DNA of 7,101 nt from an uncultured Lachnospiraceae bacterium (GTDB taxonomy: Bacteria > Bacillota > Clostridia > Lachnospirales > Lachnospiraceae): assembly GCA_905236585.1 (NCBI GenBank), contig CAJOQZ010000100.1, positions 1 through 7,101 of the forward strand, written 5' to 3'. Below, one piece after another: positions 1 through 5,492 of the stretch. The translations under genes were made by a program, and so were the position numbers. Within the stretch, counting starts at the first letter, position 1. Every line of letters begins with the position of its first letter. The notes beneath the pieces are model-generated. The model was not told where the DNA came from. It was given only the letters and a program-made list of their open reading frames with translations, and ran no database searches.

Positions 1-2
1 AA

Positions 3-380
3 GAACTGGAGCAGTTTTTTCGCCGGATGGTCTTTAATGTGCTGGCATGGAACTGTGATGATCATGTGAAAAACATATCATTCTTGATGGACAAGAAGGG
101 GAAATGGCGGCTTTCGCCGGCATATGATGTGACATATGCATATAATCCAAACGGCTTATGGACAAGCGGACACCAGATGACGGTCAACGGCAAGCGGTCA
201 GGCATAACCGAGGCGGACTTCTATGTCTGTGCCGCACATATGAATCTTACCAAAGCAAAAGCGGCGCACATTATCGGAGATGTTACAAAAGCCGTTAATG
301 ACTGGCAGAAATTCGCGGAAATATCCGGCGTCCCCGAAAAAGAAGCGGAAGCGATTGCACGGCAGATATCGAAAAGATGA
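3..380 (+). CDS. HipA-family Ser/Thr kinase (toxin-type), C-terminal fragment
   Basis: The reading frame is already open at the left edge (ELEQFFRRMVF...), so this is the last 125 residues of a longer gene; the ATG at 27 is internal. HipA proteins have a PI3/4-like kinase fold, and E. coli HipA phosphorylates glutamyl-tRNA synthetase and causes growth arrest. Visible motifs are NCDDHVKN, where the first D of DDH matches the catalytic Asp and the final N the metal-binding Asn, and WRLSPAYDVT, where the D matches the second metal-binding Asp. By comparison with E. coli HipA D309/N314/D332, all three key residues are present, so the kinase core is not obviously dead. The N-terminal lobe, the phosphate loop and any HipB-like antitoxin lie outside the window. 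The gene ends at TGA 378-380 and converges with the small minus-strand gene. Its target and toxicity cannot be judged from this fragment. Confidence 0.9.
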   Translation, partial: ELEQFFRRMVFNVLAWNCDDHVKNISFLMDKKGKWRLSPAYDVTYAYNPNGLWTSGHQMTVNGKRSGITEADFYVCAAHMNLTKAKAAHIIGDVTKAVNDWQKFAEISGVPEKEAEAIARQISKR

Positions 381-384
381 AAAT

Positions 385-408
385 ATGGTCTGCCTTTCGA
401 CAGACCAT
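385..408 (-). terminator. Perfect 8-bp hairpin between convergent genes, possible terminator
   Basis: ATGGTCTG (385-392) and CAGACCAT (401-408) form a perfect 8-bp stem with an 8-nt loop. It lies just after the hipA stop and 39 nt past the stop of the minus-strand small gene. Read on the minus strand, the 3' arm is followed by the moderately T-rich ATTTTCATCTTTTC (384 down to 371). Read on the plus strand there is no T run. It is therefore more convincing as a terminator for the minus-strand gene, and could act weakly in both directions. Confidence 0.5.
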
Positions 409-446
409 TACATATAAGGAATCTTTGCATAACTCACAGATGGAAT

Positions 447-638
447 TTATTCTTTGATCCTGTCAATTTCAGACAAGTTCACCCCGGCAGTCTGAAGCAA
501 TGCTTTTAGGTAGAGGTACTTTTCTTTTAATTCTGCATATGTTTCCGGTGCATTTTCCTTCTTTGCAAGTCCCATGATTTTTTGTATCTCTATAAAATCC
601 TTTAGGCTTCGTTCTATAATTTCCAAGTTGTTTGCCAT
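447..638 (-). CDS. Small helical protein of unknown function (63 aa)
   Basis: I do not recognise this family securely. The protein is 63 aa, charged and probably all helical, with two stretches (around residues 4-24 and 31-48) rich in E, K, I and L. It ends with GVNLSEIDRIKE and has no signal peptide, membrane segment or cysteine. Three things support a real gene. Its ATG (638-636) is preceded on the minus strand by GGAAAGG about 8-9 nt upstream. A near-consensus promoter (TTGAAA-N17-TATACT) sits 31-38 nt further up. A hairpin follows the stop. The overlapping minus-strand frame 469-747 starts upstream of this promoter and has no comparable signals. The gene lies between hipA (convergent) and the AAA ATPase gene (divergent), so it could be an antitoxin-like or regulatory small protein, but nothing in the sequence proves that. 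Confidence 0.7.
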   Translation of the reverse strand: MANNLEIIERSLKDFIEIQKIMGLAKKENAPETYAELKEKYLYLKALLQTAGVNLSEIDRIKE

Positions 639-675
639 TTTCGAACGCCTTTCCGCTATTGCTTGATCTTTCTAA

Positions 676-704
676 AGTATACTTGACTTCACTTGATTTT
701 TCAA
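676..704 (-). promoter_or_regulatory. Sigma-A-type promoter of the small minus-strand gene
   Basis: On the minus strand, TTGAAA (704-699) is followed after exactly 17 nt by TATACT (681-676). Each hexamer has one mismatch to consensus. Transcription would start near 669 and give a leader of about 30 nt to the ATG at 638, with the GGAAAGG ribosome binding site inside it. This is the main evidence that the 63-aa frame is expressed. Confidence 0.65.
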
Positions 705-784
705 AGAAAATTTCTATGTCAAAAATAGTGTAAAAAAAGGAAACCATGAGCCTTCTTTTGTGCTGGATAGTTTTATAAAAACTC

Positions 785-813
785 TTGCTATCATAACTCT
801 TTTTGGCTAAAAT
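785..813 (+). promoter_or_regulatory. Probable promoter of the AAA/DUF4143 ATPase gene
   Basis: TTGCTA (785-790, 4/6 matches) and TAAAAT (808-813, 5/6) are 17 nt apart. An alternative -10 is the perfect TATAAT at 818-823, but it has no recognisable -35 at 16-18 nt. Whichever is used, the -10 lies within the inverted repeat 805-835. The transcript would carry the GGAGGA ribosome binding site at 836-841. Confidence 0.5.
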
Positions 814-835
814 AAGATATAATCGTATTTTAGCC
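805..835. repeat. Perfect 10-bp inverted repeat over the ATPase promoter, candidate operator
   Basis: GGCTAAAATA (805-814) is exactly repeated in inverted orientation as TATTTTAGCC (826-835), with an 11-nt AT-rich spacer that contains TATAAT. The right arm touches the ribosome binding site GGAGGA (836-841). The placement fits an operator for a dimeric repressor bound over the -10 and start region. Alternatively, if transcription starts upstream of it, it could form an mRNA hairpin next to the Shine-Dalgarno. There is no T tract, so it is not a normal terminator. Confidence 0.6.
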
Positions 836-847
836 GGAGGAGATATT

Positions 848-2074
848 ATGCCTTATATCAAAAGAACGCTTGAGCAGAAGATACTGGAAGTTAGCGAAGA
901 CTATAGCTGCGTTCTGCTTATCGGACCCAGACAGGTTGGAAAAACGACTATGCTGGAGCACTTGATGGAAGGAACGAATCGACAGAAGATCACATTGGAT
1001 GATGCTGAAAACAGAAGACTTGCAAAATCCGATCCTGCCCTGTTTCTTGAAATGCATCCCGCGCCTGTTTTGATTGATGAAGTGCAGTACGCACCGGAAT
1101 TGTTCTCGTATATAAAGATTCTGGTGGATAATGGCGCGGCGCCCGGTTCTTATTGGCTGACGGGTTCTCAGGCTTTCCATCTCATGGATCTTGCGCAGGA
1201 ATCATTGGCAGGGAGAACGGCGATTGTTCACATGTCTGCTTTATCGCAGACGGAACTGTACGGCGACGGAACGACCGAGCCGCTCTCGCTTGATATTGAA
1301 AAGTTAAATGAGCGAAAAAAGCATCTTTCCCATTGTTCCGCAACCGAGATGTATGATCGGATTTGGCGGGGCGCGATGCCCGGACATCGTAGCGGTAAAT
1401 ATAAAGACAGAGATGTTTTTTATAGTTCATATATTCAATCCTATATCAATCGGGATGTTACGGATATGATTCCCGGTGTGGACAAACTGCTTTTTGCTGA
1501 CTTTATCCGTGCGGCGGCTTGCCGTGTGGGACAAATGCTCAATGCGCATGATATTGCGCAGGATGTCGGCGTCTCGGATGATACAGCAAAAAGGTGGCTG
1601 CAGGTTTTGGAAAAATCAGAAGTTATTTTTTATCTAAGACCATATTCCAATAATCTGCTGAAGCGCACCATAAAGACGCCAAAGATGTATTTTTTTGATA
1701 CGGGGCTGGTGGCATATCTGACGAAATACTCCAGTTCGGAGATTCTTATGAATGGGGCAATCAATGGTGCTGTTTTGGAAAATTATACGGTTGCCGAGAT
1801 TCGAAAAACATGGCAAAACAGTATAAAGGAAAGCCTGTTCCATTACTACCGGGATAAAGATACGAACGAGATTGACATGGTTATAGAAACAGACGGTGAA
1901 CTACACCCTTTGGAAATCAAGAAATCTACGAATCCGGGAACGGAACTTGCCTCGGCGTTTGCTATATTAGACAAAGGCTCGCTTCCGAGAGGTTCAGGCG
2001 CAATTTTATGTTTGCGGGAGGAAATGTCAGCCATTGATCGAAATAATTTCATTCTGCCGATTTGGATGATTTGA
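848..2074 (+). CDS. AAA ATPase with DUF4143 / PD-(D/E)XK-like C-terminal domain
   Basis: A 408-aa cytoplasmic protein of the AAA_14 + DUF4143 type. The start at ATG 848 is chosen because GGAGGA (836-841) sits 6 nt upstream; the longer frame from TTG 803 would begin inside the promoter palindrome. The N-terminal ATPase shows Walker A GPRQVGKTT (26-34), Walker B VLIDEVQ (74-80) and a sensor-1-like WLTGSQ (103-108). A winged-helix-like linker (about 230-265, HDIAQDVGVSDDTAKRWLQVLE) follows. The C-terminal part has ENY near 311, NEID (340-343) and LEIKKS (355-360). This E...D...ExK pattern is typical of the PD-(D/E)XK fold found in DUF4143 proteins. All ATPase motifs are intact. The physiological role of the family is poorly known and often accessory; defence or DNA-related roles are only possible. 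No partner gene is in the same operon, and fbp has its own promoter. Confidence 0.93.
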   Translation: MPYIKRTLEQKILEVSEDYSCVLLIGPRQVGKTTMLEHLMEGTNRQKITLDDAENRRLAKSDPALFLEMHPAPVLIDEVQYAPELFSYIKILVDNGAAPGSYWLTGSQAFHLMDLAQESLAGRTAIVHMSALSQTELYGDGTTEPLSLDIEKLNERKKHLSHCSATEMYDRIWRGAMPGHRSGKYKDRDVFYSSYIQSYINRDVTDMIPGVDKLLFADFIRAAACRVGQMLNAHDIAQDVGVSDDTAKRWLQVLEKSEVIFYLRPYSNNLLKRTIKTPKMYFFDTGLVAYLTKYSSSEILMNGAINGAVLENYTVAEIRKTWQNSIKESLFHYYRDKDTNEIDMVIETDGELHPLEIKKSTNPGTELASAFAILDKGSLPRGSGAILCLREEMSAIDRNNFILPIWMI

Positions 2075-2092
2075 CCTTTTCCAAAGTCCAAC

Positions 2093-2121
2093 TTGACTTC
2101 GCCTCCTTTTACAAATAGAAT
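2093..2121 (+). promoter_or_regulatory. Promoter of fbp
   Basis: TTGACT (2093-2098), a 17-nt spacer, then TAGAAT (2116-2121), each one mismatch from consensus. Transcription would start near 2128, just ahead of the AAGGAG ribosome binding site (2136-2141), giving a leader of only about 20 nt. No intrinsic terminator is visible between the ATPase stop (2074) and this promoter, so some read-through into fbp is possible. Confidence 0.7.
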
Positions 2122-2148
2122 GTGAAGAAAGCAAAAAGGAGCCTTTCC

Positions 2149-4107
2149 ATGACGAAAGAAGAAAACCGATATCTGAATATCTTAAAACGCCAATATCCGA
2201 CGATTTCATCCGCGGCGACGGAAATCATCAACTTGAAGGCGATCATGAGTCTGCCGAAAGGCACCGAGCATTTTATCAGCGATCTGCATGGTGAATACGA
2301 CCAGTTTTTACACGTATTAAAGAACGGCTCCGGCGCCATCCGCCGCAAGATTGACGACATGATGGGACCGACCGCGCGTTCTTCCGAAAAAAAGGAGATT
2401 GCCGCCCTTATCTACTATCCCGAACAGAAACTTGCCGAAGTGCAGCGGCGGGAAGACGATATTGAAGAATGGTACCGCGTGACAATCTATATTCTGGTGC
2501 GCATCGCAATCGCCGCGGCAAGCAAATATACGCGCTCGAAAGTCCGGAAGGCAATGCCGAAAGATTTTGCCTACATCATTGAGGAACTGATGACCGGACG
2601 CCCGAACGAATCCGATCAGGAAGCCTACTATGCGGAGATCATTCTGTCGGTGATCGAGACGAAGCGGGCGGGAGAACTGATCGTCGCCCTATGCAATCTG
2701 ATCCGGCGTTTGATCGTCGATCATCTGCATGTTGTCGGGGACATTTTTGACAGAGGTCCGTCGCCGCATCTGATTCTTGATACGTTAATGAATTATCATT
2801 CCGTCGATATCCAATGGGGCAACCACGACGTGGTCTGGATGGGCGCCGCTGCCGGGAGCGCGGTCTGCGTCGCGAATGTTTTGCGCATCTCCGCCCGTTA
2901 CGGCAACCTCGATACGATTGAAGAGGGGTACGGCATCAACCTTGTGCCGCTTGCGAAACTTGCGATGCAAATGTACGCCGACGACAACTGCGATCTGTTT
3001 AAAGTGAACTATATCAACAGCAGTTTCGACGACCATGATGCGACATTAGAAAAAAAGATGCACAAAGCAATCGCGATCATCCTTTTCAAACTCGAAGGGC
3101 AGACGATCCTTCGCCATCCTGATTTCCATATGGACGACCGACTGCTGCTTAACTGCATAGATTACGCCGCCGGAACCATCGCTCTTGACGGGAAGACATA
3201 TCCGATGTTGGATACTTGTTTTCCGACGATTGACCCAAACGACCCATACCGGCTCTCCGAAGAAGAAGCCGACACGGTTGACAAACTCTGCCGTGCATTC
3301 GAGGCGTCGGAGAAACTCCAGCGGCATATCCGTTTCCTTTATTCGAAAGGAAGCATTTATAAAACGTATAATGGCAACTTGCTTTATCATGGGTGCATGC
3401 CGATGAATGAGGACGGAACGTTTCGCAAGGTGACGCTTTTCGGCAAAGAATATGCCGGGAAGGCGCTGTATGACATAATTGAAACATACGCCCGCAAAGG
3501 CTATTATTCGGATGATGCGACGGAGCGGCAGAACGGACAGGATATGCTCTGGTTCGCATGGTGCCATAAGGATTCGCCGGTATATGGGCGGAGTAAAATG
3601 ACGACGTTCGAGCGGTATTTTATCGCGGACAAAGACACGTATACGGAGGTCAAAGATCCGTATTATTTGCTTTTGGAGAAGGAAGATATTGCGACGCCGA
3701 TCCTGCATGAGTTCGGTCTGTTCAACGAGGATGCCGCGATCATCAACGGGCATGTGCCGGTGGAAGTCAAAGACGGGCAGTCGCCGGTGAAATGCGGGGG
3801 CAGGCTCTTGATCATTGACGGCGGCTTTTCTAAGGCATACCAGCCGAAAACCGGGATCGCCGGATACACATTGATTTATGACTCTTACGGTCTGATGCTT
3901 GCCGCCCATGAACCCTTCGAATCCGTAGAAAAAGCAGTCAAAGAGGGCAGTGATGTTCATTCGGATATTGTGCAGGTTTCTCATTCCGAAATCCGAAAAA
4001 CCGTTGCCGATACGGATAACGGGCATTTGCTGGATATGCAGGTGGCGGATTTGGATGCGCTGCTTGACGCATACCGCAATGGTGCGATCGTGGAAGGGAA
4101 TGCGTAA
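2149..4107 (+). CDS. fbp: Fructose-1,6-bisphosphatase class III
   Basis: A 652-aa cytoplasmic enzyme that hydrolyses fructose 1,6-bisphosphate to fructose 6-phosphate in gluconeogenesis. It belongs to the Bacillota-type class III family (FBPase_2), unrelated to the E. coli class I enzyme. The calcineurin-like metallophosphatase motifs are intact: SDLHGE (44-49), GDIFDRGP (197-204) and GNHD (224-227), with further probable metal or active-site histidines in YHGCMP (H414) and NGHVPV (H535). The length matches the family (roughly 640-670 aa). The start at ATG 2149 is preferred over GTG 2122 because AAGGAG lies 7 nt upstream of 2149 and the GTG falls right after the promoter -10. Characterised class III enzymes need Mn2+ and respond to PEP; nothing here shows a difference. 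apbE follows after 5 nt. The long opposite-strand frame across 3046-4170 is a shadow of this gene. Confidence 0.98.
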   Translation: MTKEENRYLNILKRQYPTISSAATEIINLKAIMSLPKGTEHFISDLHGEYDQFLHVLKNGSGAIRRKIDDMMGPTARSSEKKEIAALIYYPEQKLAEVQRREDDIEEWYRVTIYILVRIAIAAASKYTRSKVRKAMPKDFAYIIEELMTGRPNESDQEAYYAEIILSVIETKRAGELIVALCNLIRRLIVDHLHVVGDIFDRGPSPHLILDTLMNYHSVDIQWGNHDVVWMGAAAGSAVCVANVLRISARYGNLDTIEEGYGINLVPLAKLAMQMYADDNCDLFKVNYINSSFDDHDATLEKKMHKAIAIILFKLEGQTILRHPDFHMDDRLLLNCIDYAAGTIALDGKTYPMLDTCFPTIDPNDPYRLSEEEADTVDKLCRAFEASEKLQRHIRFLYSKGSIYKTYNGNLLYHGCMPMNEDGTFRKVTLFGKEYAGKALYDIIETYARKGYYSDDATERQNGQDMLWFAWCHKDSPVYGRSKMTTFERYFIADKDTYTEVKDPYYLLLEKEDIATPILHEFGLFNEDAAIINGHVPVEVKDGQSPVKCGGRLLIIDGGFSKAYQPKTGIAGYTLIYDSYGLMLAAHEPFESVEKAVKEGSDVHSDIVQVSHSEIRKTVADTDNGHLLDMQVADLDALLDAYRNGAIVEGNA

Positions 4108-4112
4108 GATAC

Positions 4113-5240
4113 GTGCGTAAAGTTGTTTTTTTTGAAAAAAAACGTCGGCGTCATTTTCGTTTCCGGACATTACTGTCAGTTTTTTTGCTGATGGAGTGTC
4201 TGTTTGTTTCGGCTTTTCTTTCCGGCTGCGGAGCGAATGCTGTTTCGCCGATCTCGGATACCGGATTTTATTTTGATACAGTCATTACGGTAACGATATA
4301 TGATGCAGACCGCCGGGATGCTTTGGCGCATTGTTTTGAACTGGCGAAGAAATATGAAAATTATTTTTCCGATACGATAGAAACAAGCGACGTATCGCAG
4401 ATCAACGCGCATCCATATACGCCGGTCAGCGTGCATGATGAGACGATCGAACTGATTCAAACCGGCATCCGCTACGGCAGATTAAGTGATGGACGTTTTG
4501 ACATCACCGTCGGGAAACTGTCGGATGCGTGGAATTTTTCTACGGAGAGGTTGTCCGGCGGCGAGACAAGTTTCAATACGTCCAAAGGAAAAGAACCCGA
4601 CGAAGAGGCTTCTTTTTTTGTTCCCGACGAGGCTCTTGTGTCCACACTTGCCGACGGCATTTCTTATGAATCGGTTGCCGTGGACGAGGATGCACACACC
4701 GTTACGCTGCAATCCGACGCTTGCGCAATTGATTTAGGCGGGATTGCGAAAGGCTATATTGCCGATCAAATGAAATCCTATCTGGAGGATGAGGGCATCA
4801 CATCGGGTCTTATCAACCTCGGCGGCAATATCTTAACGCTAGGTGCAAAGCCGGACGGTTCTGATTATACGATCGGCATTCAAAAGCCGTTTGCCCCGGA
4901 CGGTGAGGCGATATTAAAATTATTCGTATCCGACCTGTCTGTCGTCACCAGCGGGACGTACCAGCGCTACGCAATAGTCGACGGCACGATCTATCATCAT
5001 ATCTTAGATACGGCGACCGGCTATCCCTGCCATAACGGACTGTCTTCTGTTACGGTGTTATCGCCTTCTTCCGTTGACGGAGATGCGCTTTCGACCACGC
5101 TTTTTACCATGGGATTGACGGATGGTCTTTCCTTTGCCGAAGACCTGCCGGATGTCGAGGCTATTTTTATTACAACAGAAAATGAATTGTATTATTCGTC
5201 CGGTTTTTTGGATGGAACGATTCGGTATGAAGAGCAGTAA
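4113..5240 (+). CDS. apbE: FAD:protein FMN transferase, ApbE-family lipoprotein
   Basis: A 375-aa exported lipoprotein that transfers FMN from FAD to a Thr/Ser of target flavoproteins (for example RnfG/NqrC or extracellular electron-transfer proteins), a Mg2+-dependent reaction. The N-terminus is strongly basic (KKRRRHFRFR, 9-18), followed by a hydrophobic segment and lipobox LSGC with the lipidated Cys at 39. E28 inside the hydrophobic stretch is unusual. Family motifs are DTVITVTIYD after the signal, DLGGIAKGY (207-215), NLGGN (235-239), SGTYQRY (280-286), YHHILDTATGYP (294-305) and DGDALSTTLF (322-331). The start is GTG 4113, 5 nt after the fbp stop. Its nearest SD-like sequence, GGAAGGG (4092-4098), is rather far away, so translation is probably coupled to fbp. 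The only in-frame ATG before the Cys (M27) would remove the basic region. No flavinylation target is visible in the window. Confidence 0.95.
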   Translation: MRKVVFFEKKRRRHFRFRTLLSVFLLMECLFVSAFLSGCGANAVSPISDTGFYFDTVITVTIYDADRRDALAHCFELAKKYENYFSDTIETSDVSQINAHPYTPVSVHDETIELIQTGIRYGRLSDGRFDITVGKLSDAWNFSTERLSGGETSFNTSKGKEPDEEASFFVPDEALVSTLADGISYESVAVDEDAHTVTLQSDACAIDLGGIAKGYIADQMKSYLEDEGITSGLINLGGNILTLGAKPDGSDYTIGIQKPFAPDGEAILKLFVSDLSVVTSGTYQRYAIVDGTIYHHILDTATGYPCHNGLSSVTVLSPSSVDGDALSTTLFTMGLTDGLSFAEDLPDVEAIFITTENELYYSSGFLDGTIRYEEQ

Positions 5241-5267
5241 TAAAAATATTTTCATCCAATCTTGTCT

Positions 5268-5337
5268 TGAGAACAAACAAATCTCCGTGTTCGACGGCAA
5301 AAATGCCTTAACCTCACCCGGAGATTGTTTGTCCTCG
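5268..5337 (+). other. Large imperfect hairpin after apbE (terminator-like, no T tract)
   Basis: ACAAACAAATCTCCG (5273-5287) pairs with CGGAGATTGTTTGT (5319-5332) with a single bulged A. Pairing continues outward (GAG 5269-5271 with CTC 5334-5336) past one A-C mismatch. The 31-nt loop holds a small GGCA-AAAA-TGCC hairpin (5296-5307). It lies 30 nt after the apbE stop, where the fbp-apbE transcript should end, but the 3' arm is followed by GAAATAAAAACTG with no run of T. It could be a processed or protective 3' end, a factor-assisted terminator, or a structured element upstream of the next promoter. Confidence 0.55.
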
Positions 5338-5353
5338 AAATAAAAACTGATTA

Positions 5354-5367
5354 TTGTTGAAATAACA
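5354..5367 (+). promoter_or_regulatory. Candidate operator, upstream copy (TTGTTGAAATAACA)
   Basis: This 14-nt element is imperfectly palindromic (TGTT-N5-AACA). It ends one base before the -35 TTGACA of the dehydrogenase promoter. It matches the copy at 5409-5422 in 13 of 14 positions. TGTT...AACA half-sites resemble operators known for some DeoR-family repressors such as GlpR, and a DeoR-family gene is encoded downstream at 6787. Assignment to that protein is inference. Confidence 0.5.
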
Positions 5368-5368
5368 G

Positions 5369-5397
5369 TTGACAAATGAAAAAAGCGGTGATATACT
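5369..5397 (+). promoter_or_regulatory. Strong consensus promoter of the dehydrogenase-DeoR operon
   Basis: A perfect -35 TTGACA (5369-5374), a 17-nt spacer and -10 TATACT (5392-5397), with an extended -10 TG at 5389-5390. Transcription should start near 5404, giving a leader of about 90 nt before the ATG at 5493. The promoter is so close to consensus that it probably needs repression, which fits the two motif copies that bracket it. I see no recognisable riboswitch in the leader. Confidence 0.82.
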
Positions 5398-5408
5398 CCA
5401 TATATAAG

Positions 5409-5422
5409 TTGTTGAAACAACA
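5409..5422 (+). promoter_or_regulatory. Candidate operator, downstream copy (TTGTTGAAACAACA)
   Basis: Second copy of the motif, just downstream of the predicted transcription start. With the next base (5423) it forms a perfect 6-bp inverted repeat TTGTTG-AAA-CAACAA. It lies 55 bp from the upstream copy, close to five helical turns, so two repressor dimers could sit on one face of the DNA or loop across the promoter. In RNA it could form only a small hairpin, which makes a DNA operator the better reading. Confidence 0.5.
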
Positions 5423-5492
5423 AATTTCAGTTAGAATCTTTTCAAACAAAAAGCGAATAACATTTCATTTCAAAAACATGGAGGAGATCGCA

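Noticed and set aside
469..747. 92-aa minus-strand frame overlapping the 63-aa gene
   Set aside because: Its start lies upstream of the minus-strand promoter at 676-704, so that transcript would not include it. It has low-complexity, non-protein-like content and no good ribosome binding site, whereas the 63-aa frame has promoter, RBS and terminator signals.
803..847. N-terminal extension of the ATPase from TTG 803
   Set aside because: It would translate the promoter palindrome, and the ATG at 848 has a perfect GGAGGA at 6-nt spacing and matches the usual family N-terminus.
3046..4170. 374-aa open frame on the minus strand opposite fbp
   Set aside because: It lies almost entirely antisense to fbp, whose family motifs are unmistakable. 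The translated product has no recognisable domain, and the length is explained by fbp codon composition.
5376..5492. 39-residue N-terminal extension of the dehydrogenase from ATG 5376
   Set aside because: This ATG lies between the -35 and -10 of the promoter, so it would not be transcribed; ATG 5493 has GGAGGAG 6 nt upstream.
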